In this document: positions 42,255 to 52,000 of the stretch, piece by piece
How the letters are laid out: the number at the start of each line of letters is the position of its first letter
Numbering within the stretch: position 1 is the stretch's first letter
Assembly: GCF_029457495.1 (NCBI RefSeq)
Contig: NZ_CP120361.1
Location: 1,302,001-1,366,000 of the forward strand
Reading direction: 5' to 3'
Source: Chelativorans sp. AA-79
GTDB lineage: Bacteria; Pseudomonadota; Alphaproteobacteria; Rhizobiales; Rhizobiaceae
DNA length: 64,000 nt
Made by a program: the position numbers and the translations under genes
The notes under the pieces: generated by a model
Databases searched by the model: none
Told to the model about the DNA's origin: nothing
The model's input: only the letters and a program-made list of their open reading frames with translations

Positions 42255-43532
42255 ATGACGCCGCCCGCACCGGCCGACAAGCCGAGGCTTCTCGCCATCA
42301 ACAACTATTTCTACCGCCGGGGTGGGGCCGAGGCGGTCTTCTTCGACCATATGGCGCTGTTCTCGGAAATCGGCTGGGATGTCGTGCCCTTCGCCATGCA
42401 GCATGCCGAGAACGAGCCCTCGGAGTGGTCGCGATATTTCGTTTCCGAGATCGAGTACGGCAACCAGCCGGGCGTGCTCACCAAGGCGATGGATGCCGCC
42501 AAGGTCATCTATTCGTTCGAGGCGCAGCGCAAGCTTTCGGACCTGCTTGCCGCCGCACCGCCGACAATCGCGCATGCGCACAATGTCTATCACCACCTGT
42601 CGCCGGCCATCTTCTCGACGCTGAAGGCGGCAGGGGTCCCGGTCGTGATGACCGCGCACGACCTGAAGCTCGCCTGTCCCGCCTACAAGATGCTGCGTCA
42701 CGGCATCGTCTGCGAACGGTGCAAGGGCGGGCGCATCCACAATGTCGTCCTGAACCGCTGTGTGAAGAATTCGGCCGCCGTGAGCGGCGTGGTATTTGCC
42801 GAGACGCTTATCCACCGGCTGCTCGGGCTCTACCGCGACAAGGTGGACCGCTTCGTCGTGCCCAGCCGCTTCTATCGCGAGAAGCTCATCGAATGGGGCT
42901 GGCCGGCGGAGAAACTGGTCTACATTCCCAATTTCGTCGATGTTTCCAATCTCAGGACGGGATGGGCGGAGCAGGATTACTTCGTCTATGCCGGAAGACT
43001 GGCGCCGGAGAAGGGCATCGCGACGCTCATCCGCGCCGCCGCCCTTGCCAAACAGAAGCTCGTCATCGCGGGAACGGGACCAGAGGAGGCCCCCTTGCGC
43101 GAACTGGCCCGCACGAGCGGTGCCGACGTCACCTTCGCCGGCTATGTGTCGGGCGAGAAGCTGTTTCGCCTGATAGGCGAGGCAAGGGCGCTCGTCCTTC
43201 CTTCCGAGTGGTACGAGAACGCACCGATCAGCATCCTCGAAGCCTATGCGCTCGGAAAGCCCGTCGTCGGCTCCGACATCGGCGGCATACCCGAAATGAT
43301 CAAGGAAGGGGAAACGGGCTATACCGCAAAGGCAGGCTCGCCGGAGGACCTCGCGCGCGTCATCGGGGTGGTGGCTTCCCTTCCGCCTTCCCGACGCGCT
43401 GAAATGGGGCTGCGCGGCAGGGGGTGGATATCGACCGAGTTTTCGGCTGCGAGCCATAGGCAACGCATGCTCGACCTTTATGCGGGGCTCGTTTCTCCGG
43501 AGACAGCCGAAGCCAGGCCGTACGGGACATAA
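42255..43532 (+). CDS. Glycosyltransferase, family 4 (GT-B)
   Basis: 425 residues. The N-terminal half begins LAINNYFYRRGGAEAVFFDHM, typical of GT4 enzymes, and contains TAHDLKLACPAYKML. The C-terminal nucleotide-sugar domain has YAGRLAPEKGIATLI, and PSEWYENAPISILEAYALGKPVVGSD carries the EX7E motif. Two Cys pairs around residues 153-175 are notable. Transfers a sugar to a lipid-linked intermediate. The start is five bases after the deacetylase stop. Confidence 0.88.
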   Translation: MTPPAPADKPRLLAINNYFYRRGGAEAVFFDHMALFSEIGWDVVPFAMQHAENEPSEWSRYFVSEIEYGNQPGVLTKAMDAAKVIYSFEAQRKLSDLLAAAPPTIAHAHNVYHHLSPAIFSTLKAAGVPVVMTAHDLKLACPAYKMLRHGIVCERCKGGRIHNVVLNRCVKNSAAVSGVVFAETLIHRLLGLYRDKVDRFVVPSRFYREKLIEWGWPAEKLVYIPNFVDVSNLRTGWAEQDYFVYAGRLAPEKGIATLIRAAALAKQKLVIAGTGPEEAPLRELARTSGADVTFAGYVSGEKLFRLIGEARALVLPSEWYENAPISILEAYALGKPVVGSDIGGIPEMIKEGETGYTAKAGSPEDLARVIGVVASLPPSRRAEMGLRGRGWISTEFSAASHRQRMLDLYAGLVSPETAEARPYGT

Positions 43533-43611
43533 TTGCAATGGTTCCGCTGTCCAATTTACACCTCCTTCAGAGATGATGGCCCAATCTGTCCGAAAGCGTT
43601 CGGGAGACGCG

Positions 43612-44907
43612 ATGCTTGGCAACAAAACGGCAGCTCCGCGCGGCGGGCCGAGAGACCCTCGGCCGCAAGAACGCTCGCCGCAGGTTCGGCTCCATTCCGC
43701 ATCCCAGCAGGCCGCTCCCCTTGGCGGGAAGCACGCCGGCGCGATCGCATCCGACGCTGCCCGGATGCCCCGGGCCATGGCATACGCAACTTCGCGGGCC
43801 GGGCGCGTCACCATGCTCGGCCTTCGCGGCATACCGAATATCCAGGGTGGCGTTGAACGGCATGTGGAGATCCTGAGCCGCGAACTCACGCGGCTGGGCT
43901 GGCACATCACGGTCATCGGCCGCCGCCAATATATGCGGGAGAAATCCAAGGCCACCTGGAACGGCATCGCACTGGTGCCGCTCTGGTCACCACGGCGGAT
44001 GGCGCTCGAGGCTGCCGTCCACACGTTTGTCGGCGTGCTCTATGCGGCGGTCCACCGGCCGGACGTCCTGCACATCCATGCGATCGGGCCGTCGCTCATG
44101 GTGCCCCTGGCCCGGCTCCTGGGGCTGAAGGTTGTGGTGACCCATCACGGCTTCGATTACGACAGGCAGAAATGGGGCCCGCTCGCCAAGAGGCTCCTGA
44201 AGCTCGGCGAAGCCCTGGGCATGAAGTTCGCCAATGGACGGATCGCGGTCGCCGGCGGTGTCGCCCGGGCGATGGAAGAGCGTTATGGCGTTCCGGTGAA
44301 CTTCGTTCCGAACGGCGTGGAGATCCACACCGCCGAGAGCACCGGGAATGCGCTCGACCGCTTCGGGCTCTCGGGGCAGAGTTATGTCCTGACGGTCGCG
44401 CGGCTGGTTCCGGAGAAGCGCCAGACGGACCTGATCGATGCCTTCGCCAGGCTGAACACCGGCGACCGCAAGCTCGTGGTCGTGGGCGGAAGCGAGTTCG
44501 AAACCCCCTATTCGAGGCAGGTCAAGGAGATGGCCGGCAAAGTGCCCGGCGTGATCATGACCGGATTCCAGACGGGGAGCGATCTTGCGGCGCTCTTCTC
44601 GAATGCGGCGCTTTTCGTTCTCCCCTCCAGCCATGAGGGAATGCCGATCGCACTTCTGGAGGCGCTCGGCAACGGGTTGCCGGTTCTTGCCAGCGACATT
44701 CCGGCCAATCTGGAGGTGGGGCTTGCCGCCGAGGACTATTTTCCGCTTGGCGATGTGGAGGCGCTGGCGGCGGCGATCCGGCGCAAGCTCGCCGAGCCCT
44801 CTTCGCCGGAGGAGAAGCGGCGGAAAGCGGAGCAGATCGAAAGCCAGTATGGCTGGCCCTCGATAGCGGAGCGCACGGCGGTGGTCTATCGCGCCGTGCT
44901 GACCTGA
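43612..44907 (+). CDS. Glycosyltransferase, family 4 (GT-B), second
   Basis: 431 residues from ATG 43612, which follows GGGAG at 43602-43606. The GT core begins only near residue 65 (VTMLGLRGIPNIQGGVERHVE), so residues 1-60 form a Pro/Arg/Gln-rich leader; ATG 43765 would give a leaderless protein. The C-terminal domain has VARLVPEKRQTDLIDAF, and PSSHEGMPIALLEALGNGLPVLASD carries the EX7E motif. The GGVERHVE opening is shared with rhamnosyl- and galactosyltransferases of exopolysaccharide loci. Confidence 0.85.
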   Translation: MLGNKTAAPRGGPRDPRPQERSPQVRLHSASQQAAPLGGKHAGAIASDAARMPRAMAYATSRAGRVTMLGLRGIPNIQGGVERHVEILSRELTRLGWHITVIGRRQYMREKSKATWNGIALVPLWSPRRMALEAAVHTFVGVLYAAVHRPDVLHIHAIGPSLMVPLARLLGLKVVVTHHGFDYDRQKWGPLAKRLLKLGEALGMKFANGRIAVAGGVARAMEERYGVPVNFVPNGVEIHTAESTGNALDRFGLSGQSYVLTVARLVPEKRQTDLIDAFARLNTGDRKLVVVGGSEFETPYSRQVKEMAGKVPGVIMTGFQTGSDLAALFSNAALFVLPSSHEGMPIALLEALGNGLPVLASDIPANLEVGLAAEDYFPLGDVEALAAAIRRKLAEPSSPEEKRRKAEQIESQYGWPSIAERTAVVYRAVLT

Positions 44908-44929
44908 ACTGGCGTTCTGATCGGTGATC

Positions 44930-45925
44930 ATGGCCGTAAGCATCATCATCAAGACGCTGAACGAGGAGAAGCGGATCGCTTCGACCATAGAGCATGCGCT
45001 TGCGGGCCTGCCCGGCGGTGAAGGCGAGGTGATCGTGGCCGACAGCGGCTCGACCGATCGCACGGCCGAGATCGTCGCCGGCTATCCGGCGACGATGGTC
45101 CAGATCGTGGAGCCGGCGAAACCAAGCTGCGGCATCGGCGGGCAGCTCGGCTTCCAGTACGCACAATACGACCTGATCTGCCTGCTCGACGGCGACATGG
45201 ACCTCGATCCGTCCTTTCTCGCCGAGGCGGCTGCCTATCTTCAGGCACATCCGGACGTGGCCGGCGTCACCGGGCATGTGGAGGAGATGAACCTCTCCAA
45301 TCTGGAATTCACCCGGCGCGTCACCCGCAATGCCCCGGAAAACCGCGTGGGGGAGGTCGATCGCATGAACGGCGGCGGCGTCTATCGCCGCTCGGCCATC
45401 GAGAGCGTGGGCTACCTCACCGACCGCAATCTGCACGGCTATGAGGAGTTCGACCTGGGCATCCGCCTGCGCAGCGCCGGCTGGCGCCTCGTTCGCCTGG
45501 ACCGGCGCTATGTGCGCCATTACGGCCATGTCGAAAACTCCTACCGCCTGCTCGTGAGACGGTGGAAGAGCAAATATCTCTTCGGCATCGGCGAGGTCCT
45601 GCGGGCGGCCATGGGCAGGCCGCATCTCGTCCGGCTCCTGAAGGAGCTTCCGGAGATCAGGCTCTGGATAGTCGTGCTCGGATGGATTGTGCTCTCGCTG
45701 GCACTTCTCGTGTTTCTCGCAGACAAGCTCCTGGCACTGGCGATTGTCCTGGCGCTCTTCGCCTTGATTGCCGCCACCATGTCGCTGCGCAAGGGTGGCA
45801 TCGCAATGGGGCTCTACACCGTCGTCGCATGGCTGTTCCACGCGAGCGCACTCCCCGTGGGCTTCCTGCGCCCACGCGTCGATCCGAAGGCCTGGATCGA
45901 AAGCCGAAAGCTGGGAGAACGCTGA
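44930..45925 (+). CDS. Glycosyltransferase, family 2 (GT-A)
   Basis: 331 residues: SIIIKTLNEEKRIAST at the start, VADSGSTDRTAEIV, LLDGDMDLD for the DXD metal motif (about 82-90) and GYEEFDLGIRLRSAGW for the acceptor site. Two hydrophobic spans in the C-terminal third suggest membrane attachment. ATG 44930 is used; GTG 44924 is possible. It is the last gene of the polysaccharide operon, 22 bases after the previous stop, and faces a converging gene across a hairpin. Confidence 0.88.
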   Translation: MAVSIIIKTLNEEKRIASTIEHALAGLPGGEGEVIVADSGSTDRTAEIVAGYPATMVQIVEPAKPSCGIGGQLGFQYAQYDLICLLDGDMDLDPSFLAEAAAYLQAHPDVAGVTGHVEEMNLSNLEFTRRVTRNAPENRVGEVDRMNGGGVYRRSAIESVGYLTDRNLHGYEEFDLGIRLRSAGWRLVRLDRRYVRHYGHVENSYRLLVRRWKSKYLFGIGEVLRAAMGRPHLVRLLKELPEIRLWIVVLGWIVLSLALLVFLADKLLALAIVLALFALIAATMSLRKGGIAMGLYTVVAWLFHASALPVGFLRPRVDPKAWIESRKLGER

Positions 45926-45937
45926 CGGCAACCCCTG

Positions 45938-45959
45938 CCGGCTGCCATCGTGGCACCGG
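45938..45959. terminator. Hairpin after the polysaccharide operon
   Basis: CCGG plus TGCCA pair with TGGCA plus CCGG around loop TCG with one bulged C. It lies between the last glycosyltransferase and the converging TIGR02588-type gene. No T-run follows. Confidence 0.4.
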
Positions 45960-45968
45960 GACCTTTGG

Positions 45969-46427
45969 CTAAGGCTTCTTGTACCCTTCGGGCTGCAGCG
46001 ACAGGCGGTAGGATCCGGGGTCGTTCTGGAAGAACAGGGCACCCTGTTGTTCGGAATGCGCGGGCATGTAGTCGAAGGTGACTTCCCTTTCCTCCACCAC
46101 GTCCTGGCCGTCCATCAAGCGGCCCTTGACAAGGACAGCCGCCGCGGTCGCACCGCCCCGGTTGACCGCCCGGAACTCCACGTGGTGGCTGCCGCCGATG
46201 GCACGAATCCGCTCCACCGTTACCTCGATCCGCGGGATTTCCTGTCGGCCGCTTAACGCCTGAAGGAGGAGGAAGCCGATCATTGCAAGGGTGACCGCGG
46301 CCGAGACGCCGCCTACGATCCATTCGAGCGTTCTCGGCTTTTGGGCGACTTGCCGCGGCTCTTTGCCCTTTCCACCCGCGTCGGTCTCGCCCGCTTTCCG
46401 TTCTTTTTCAGCGACGTCTCGGCCCAT
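45969..46427 (-). CDS. TIGR02588-family membrane-anchored protein
   Basis: 152 residues. A charged cytoplasmic tail (1-33) is followed by one span (WIVGGVSAAVTLAMIGFLLLQAL) and a beta-rich periplasmic domain with VEFRAVNRGGATAAAV. This matches the small partner that accompanies TIGR02587 membrane proteins in many alphaproteobacteria; function is unknown. It starts 12 bases after the TIGR02587 gene on the same strand, so the two are co-transcribed. Confidence 0.72.
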   Translation of the reverse strand: MGRDVAEKERKAGETDAGGKGKEPRQVAQKPRTLEWIVGGVSAAVTLAMIGFLLLQALSGRQEIPRIEVTVERIRAIGGSHHVEFRAVNRGGATAAAVLVKGRLMDGQDVVEEREVTFDYMPAHSEQQGALFFQNDPGSYRLSLQPEGYKKP

Positions 46428-46439
46428 GCTTCTGTCTCC

Positions 46440-47303
46440 CTAAAGGATCAGCCGGGCGGCGGCCGCCCCCAGCGAGGCGGGAAAGGCCAGGACCACAACC
46501 GCCATCAACACCTGCATCGCGGACGCTCCATCGGTGCGGCCGAACGTCCACAGCACGTAAAGGCTCACCAGGACGGCGACGGCGTATCCGACCACCGTGA
46601 AGCGGAGGAACACGCTCCACCACGGCACGCCGGGCAACAGCGGACTCTGGCCCTTGAATTCGAGCGCGTAGACGAAACCGTGCATCAGGGAAACCGAAAG
46701 CGCGACGAGGCCCACGGCATGCCACTCCGTCATCTTGTAGGAGATCAGGATCATCTCCTCCGTCGGAGCGACGTTCAGCCCCAGGAAAAGCGCACCGATG
46801 GCCATGAGGAACATCTCGCTCGCATAGGCTTCTCCTTCCGGCCCTCCGGGTGATTCCGCCTTCCTCCCTCCCAGTTGGCTCCGGCCCAGGAGGGCGCCGA
46901 TGCTTGCGGGCACCGACTGGATGGCGATCTTGCCGACGATCTCATCCAACGGCATGTCGTATCTGACGATCCCCAGGAGATACAGGATGACTCCGCTGGC
47001 GAGGATGCCGATTCCATAAGCAATGGATGCATCCCGCAGATCCTCCCGCCACTCGACGGTCTCTTCGAAACCCGCGTGACGGGACAGCAGCACCAGCAGG
47101 GGGATGTTCAGGATCAGAAGGAGGGACAGCCGGAAACGGTCGAGATAGAACCCGAGCCACCACATCTCCATGGTCATCAGCATCGGCAGGGAGAAGATGA
47201 GGGCGCCTCCGAAGGCACGCGCAAGCCCGATCATGATGGCGGGATCCTGCGAACCCGCCGGCGAGCCCTTCTCTTGCGGGGATGAGGATCGATCTGCCTG
47301 CAC
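46440..47303 (-). CDS. TIGR02587-family integral membrane protein
   Basis: About 287 residues (GTG 47303) or 264 (ATG 47234). There are seven to eight hydrophobic spans, starting with ALIFSLPMLMTMEMWWLGFYLD; the MEMWWLG segment and NVAPTEEMILIS are hallmarks I associate with this uncharacterised family. GTG 47303 has GGAGGG upstream at long spacing and gives a cytosolic tail similar to that of relatives; ATG 47234 has no clear site. Function unknown. It is divergent from the efflux operon. Confidence 0.7.
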   Translation of the reverse strand: MQADRSSSPQEKGSPAGSQDPAIMIGLARAFGGALIFSLPMLMTMEMWWLGFYLDRFRLSLLLILNIPLLVLLSRHAGFEETVEWREDLRDASIAYGIGILASGVILYLLGIVRYDMPLDEIVGKIAIQSVPASIGALLGRSQLGGRKAESPGGPEGEAYASEMFLMAIGALFLGLNVAPTEEMILISYKMTEWHAVGLVALSVSLMHGFVYALEFKGQSPLLPGVPWWSVFLRFTVVGYAVAVLVSLYVLWTFGRTDGASAMQVLMAVVVLAFPASLGAAAARLIL

Positions 47304-47491
47304 GCCGGTTGTGAGCCCTCCAAACCTTCGTCCGAGCAGGCGAGTGCTGCCCCGGGTAGAAACGGCGCGCGGGGAGCTTGGTTCCGGGAACTGCTGCCCG
47401 GGTTGTCCTGCACCACTGCGTGCGCTTCGCTGGAACAGTGCGGAAGGGCCATGGTTAGACTGGCGTCCAACCACTGGCAGAAGGCATTCTC

Positions 47492-49027
47492 TTGAGGACC
47501 TCGACCTGGATTGCGATCGGCCTCTTCGCCGCGGTTGCCGCATGGCTTGCAAGCGGTTTCGTCATCGGCGGCGGGGAGGAGAAGGAGGATGAGGGCGCCG
47601 CATCCGCCGAGCCGAAGCCGACCCTGGTGGAGGTGCGCCGCTCCGTTGCCGAGCCGGTTCCGCAATATATCTATGCCCAGGGCGTGGCACAGCCGTTCCG
47701 CGCCGTGGATGTCATCTCCCCCACCAGCGGCACCTTGGACGAGGTGCTGGTCCAGGAGGGTGACGAGGTCGAGACGGGACAGGTCCTTGCGCGCGTGCGC
47801 CTCGAGGCGCGCGCGAGCCAGCTTCGAAGTGCCGAGGCGCGGGTCGAGAGGCTCCAGGCAGACCTCGACGCATTGAGCGAACTGGAGGGCCAGGGCTTTG
47901 CGACGGAAGCCCGCGTGCGGGAATTGCGCTCGCAACTCGAGGAGGCCAGGGCGGCGCTTCAGAGCGTGCGGGCCGATATACGCGACACGTCCATCGAGGC
48001 TCCTATTCCGGGCATCGTCAGCGACGTCTACGTCAATGGCAGCGAGACTCTGACGGCAGGCGGGGCCGTCGCTCGCATCGTCGACAATGCGCCCTTGCTG
48101 GCCACGCTCCATATCTCGCAGCGGGATGTCGGTCGGGTCGATGTGGGCCGCGTTGCGGTGGTGAGCTTCGCTACGGGCGATCTCGCCAAGGGCCGTGTAT
48201 GCTTCGTCGCACCGGCCGCCGATCCCGAGACCCGCACGTTCCGTGTCGTGATCCGTGTCCCCAATGACGAACGGAAGATCCCCTCGGTCGTGAGCAACGA
48301 GGTTCGTTTCCAGACCGGGGAGGCGCAGGCGCATTTCATCTCCCCCTCCATACTCGCTCTCAACGAGGATGGCGCATTGGGCGTGAAATCCGTGGACGAG
48401 AACGGCACGGTCCGTTTCCATGACGTGGAAGTGGTGCGGACAGGTATGGACGGCATCTGGATTGCCGGCCTGCCTGACCAGTTGCGACTGATCACCGTCG
48501 GGCAGGGCTTCGTGCGGGAGGGCGAAGACGTGCGCGTGACGCAGGCGGAGGGTGAAGGAGGAACGTCCCAACGCGCCGTTCAGGATGTGCGGCTGCCCAC
48601 GGCGACCGTAGAGGCGGAACATTTCAATGGCGCGGAGGATATCCCGGAGCCTCCCCCTGCCGAAGAGCTGTGCGAGGGGACCGCCTCAAATACGATCTTG
48701 ACCGGTTCGGTGCCGTCCACTCCCGCAGGATCCATCGGCGCCTCAGATGATTCCATGCGGTCCACGACCGGCGTTTCTCCCGGGCAGGGTGCGACCGGTG
48801 CGGAACAGCCTTCGGGCACCGGCGCGATCCAGCAGGACACCACACCTTCGAGCGACATCACCTCTCCGCGAATTTCCGCGCCGCCGACGGCGCAATCTCC
48901 GCTTCAACCGTCAGGCGCGGCACAGGGCCAGGGCGGCGCCGCTGGTGGTGGCGCGACCACTGGCGGAGCGGGTGGAGGCGGCACCGGCTCTTCGCCCGCC
49001 GGCGGTGCCCAGGGCAACTCTCCATGA
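47492..49027 (+). CDS. RND efflux periplasmic adaptor (HlyD/MFP type) with long C-terminal tail
   Basis: 511 residues from TTG 47492, with AAGG at 47481-47484. An N-terminal anchor (TWIAIGLFAAVAAWLASGFVIGG) is followed by the biotinyl-lipoyl-like domain (VISPTSGTLDEVLVQEGDEVETGQVLARV), a short coiled-coil hairpin (about 110-150), the second lipoyl half (IEAPIPGIVSDVYVNGSETL) and a beta-barrel region to about 350. Residues from about 385 on are low-complexity Ser/Thr/Pro/Gly/Gln, not part of the usual adaptor, which ends near 380-400. The stop overlaps the pump start (ATGA). It links the pump to an outer-membrane channel. Confidence 0.88.
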   Translation: MRTSTWIAIGLFAAVAAWLASGFVIGGGEEKEDEGAASAEPKPTLVEVRRSVAEPVPQYIYAQGVAQPFRAVDVISPTSGTLDEVLVQEGDEVETGQVLARVRLEARASQLRSAEARVERLQADLDALSELEGQGFATEARVRELRSQLEEARAALQSVRADIRDTSIEAPIPGIVSDVYVNGSETLTAGGAVARIVDNAPLLATLHISQRDVGRVDVGRVAVVSFATGDLAKGRVCFVAPAADPETRTFRVVIRVPNDERKIPSVVSNEVRFQTGEAQAHFISPSILALNEDGALGVKSVDENGTVRFHDVEVVRTGMDGIWIAGLPDQLRLITVGQGFVREGEDVRVTQAEGEGGTSQRAVQDVRLPTATVEAEHFNGAEDIPEPPPAEELCEGTASNTILTGSVPSTPAGSIGASDDSMRSTTGVSPGQGATGAEQPSGTGAIQQDTTPSSDITSPRISAPPTAQSPLQPSGAAQGQGGAAGGGATTGGAGGGGTGSSPAGGAQGNSP

Positions 49028-52000
49028 AGAGCATCATCGACGCGGCCTTCCACCGCAACAGGGTCGTCCTGATCCTGTTCGCATTGATCCTGCTCATCGG
49101 CACCTATGCCTATCTGGCAATACCGAGGGAATCGGCACCCGACGTGCCTATCCCGATCATCTACGTCTCCGTGCCGCACGAAGGCATTTCGCCCGAGGAT
49201 GCGGAACGGCTTCTCCTGCGTCCGCTCGAAACGGAACTGCAGTCGATCGAAGGCCTGGACGAGATGCGCTCCGTGGCGGCGCAGGGCTACGCGGCGATCA
49301 CCTTGGAGTTCACCGCCGGGTTCGATGCCGACGAGGCGGAGCAGGACGTGCGCCAAGCGGTGGACCGGGCGAGCGCCGAACTGCCGCAGACGGCGGAAGA
49401 ACCGATGGTGGAGGAGGTCAACATCGCCCTCTTCCCCGTGCTGACGGTCATGCTCTCAGGGCCCATTTCCGAACGCGCCCTGATCGACCTTGCCGAGCGT
49501 CTGCAGGATCGGCTGGAAGCGCTTCCCGATGTCCTGGAGGCGGACATCGGCGGCGATCGCGACGAGGTGTTGGAGGTGCTGATCGATCCGACTGCACTCG
49601 AATCCTACGGCGTGCCGTTTTCCCAGCTTCTCGCCACCATCGAGCGGAACAATCAACTCGTTACTGCAGGCTATATTGACACCGGCGCGGGCAGGATCAC
49701 CCTGAAAGTCCCCGGGGTCATCGAGGATATCTCCGATGTGCGGGCCATACCGCTCAAGGTGGCCGGCAACGCGGTGGTGACGGTCGGGGATGTGGCGGTC
49801 GTGCGCCGCGGCTTCGCGGACCCTACGGGTTTCGCCCGCATCGACGGGCAGCCGGCGATCGCCCTCGAGGTGAAGAAGCGCATCGGCGCGAACATCATCG
49901 AGACGGTCGAGGCAGTCAAGGACGTCCTGGACGAGGCCAAGGGGTCCATGCCGGCCAGCGTGTCGGTCACCTATCTGCAGGATCAGTCGACCGAGGTGCG
50001 GGAGACCCTCACGGACCTGCAGAACAACGTGATAACGGCCATCCTGCTCGTCATGATCATCACCGTCGCCACGCTCGGTTGGCGCAATGCGCTGCTGGTG
50101 GGACTCTCCATCCCCGGCTCCTTCCTCGCAGGCATCATCTTTCTGTGGTGGATGGGCTACACGCTGAACATCATCGTGCTGTTCAGCCTGATCCTCGTGC
50201 TCGGCATGCTGGTGGATGCGGCTGTTGTCACGACGGAACTGGCCGATCGCTGGATGGCCGGGGGCAAGCGTCCGTTCGACGCCTATCGCGAGGCCGCCAA
50301 GCGCATGTCGTGGCCCATTTTCGCCTCGACCCTCACCACGCTCTGCGTCTTCTTTCCGCTGCTCTTCTGGACCGGAGTGGTGGGCGAATTCATGAAGTTC
50401 CTGCCGATCACCGTCATCGCCATCCTGACTGCTTCGCTGGCCATGGGCCTCGTCTTCATCCCCGTGCTGGGCGGCATGATCGGCAAGCGCAATCCGCGCG
50501 CACAAGAAGAAGAGAAGGCGCTCGCGGCAGCGGAAAGCGGCGACCTGGAGGATCTGGACCGCGTCACGCGCATCTATGTCTCCGCGCTGCGGCGCCTGCT
50601 CAGGCGGCCCGGCCTGACACTGCTTGGAACCTTTCTGCTCCTCGTCTTCGCGATTGTGGCTTATGTGTTCTTCGGGCGCGGTGTGGAGTTCTTTCCCGAG
50701 ATCGAGCCGCGCTTCATCCAGGTCACGGTGAAGGCGCGCGACAACCTCTCCATCCATGAGAGGGACGCTCTCGTACGGGAGGTGGAAGAGACAATCCTCG
50801 GCACGGAAGGCATCGAGCATATCTATGCCCGCACCGTGGGCGAGCAGATGCAGCAGGAGAACGTCTCCGCCGATACGATCGGCATTCTCCAGCTCGATCT
50901 GATCGAGTGGGAGGACCGGCGCCGTGCCGATGAGATCATCCAGGAAGTGAGAGAGCGCACCGCCGACATTCCCGGCGTGCGCATCGCCGCCAACGAGCAG
51001 GAGATGGGGCCGGGGCAGGGCAAACCCGTCCAACTGCACATCCTCGGCAGGGATCTGCAGACGATGGAGCAGGCGACCGCGAAGGTACGCTCGCTGATGC
51101 AGGATCTGGGCGGCTTCACCGATATCGAGGACGATACGGCCGTGCCGGGCGTGGAATGGCGCATCAACGTCGATCGGGAGAGCGCTGCGCGTTTCGGCGC
51201 GGATGTCACCACGCTCGGGCAAGCGGTTCAGCTTCTCACACAAGGATTGAAGTTGGCAGAGTACCGGCCGCCCGACGTGGAGGACGCAGTCGATATCCGC
51301 GTCCGCTTCCCTGCGCCCGAGCGGACGCTGGGAAGTCTCTCCCGTCTTGCAGTCCCCACGGAGCGCGGTCAGACGCCGATCACCAATTTCGTGACGATCG
51401 ATCCGGCAGAGAAGACCGGCATCATCAACCGCGTCGATGCCGAACGGGTCGTCACCGTCGAGGCCGACGTGGCCGAAGGCGTGCTGCCGGCGGAGAAAAC
51501 GGAGCAATTGCGCGGTGCCATCGAAGAGGCGGGGCTGCCCGGAAACGTAACGGTCGAATTCGTCGGTGAGCAGGAGGATATAGCCGAGGCGCAGAATTTC
51601 CTGCTCGGCGCGTTCTTCGCTGCCGTTGCGCTGATGTTCCTGGTCCTGGTGACCCAGCTCAACAATGTCTATCAGGCGCTCGTGGTGATGAGCGCGATCG
51701 TCTTCTCCATCGCCGGCGTTCTGATCGGCCTGCTCCTCACCGGCCGCCCGTTCGGCATCGTCATGGGCGGGCTGGGCGTCATCTCGCTTGGAGGCATCGT
51801 CGTCAACAACAACATCGTGCTGATCGACACCTACAATGAAATGCGCGGGAAGGGTCATGACGCCATGGATGCTGCAATCCGCACCGGCGCCCAGCGCCTG
51901 AGGCCCGTCTTCCTCACCTCCATCAACGACATACTGGGCCTGATGCCGCTCGTGCTGGGCCTCAACATCAATCTGATTCACCGTGAAATCCAGTATGGCG

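Noticed and set aside
46440..47552. Longer 370-residue form of the TIGR02587 protein
   Set aside because: The first 80 residues are Arg/Ser/Pro-rich and run across the divergent region and the start of the efflux adaptor.
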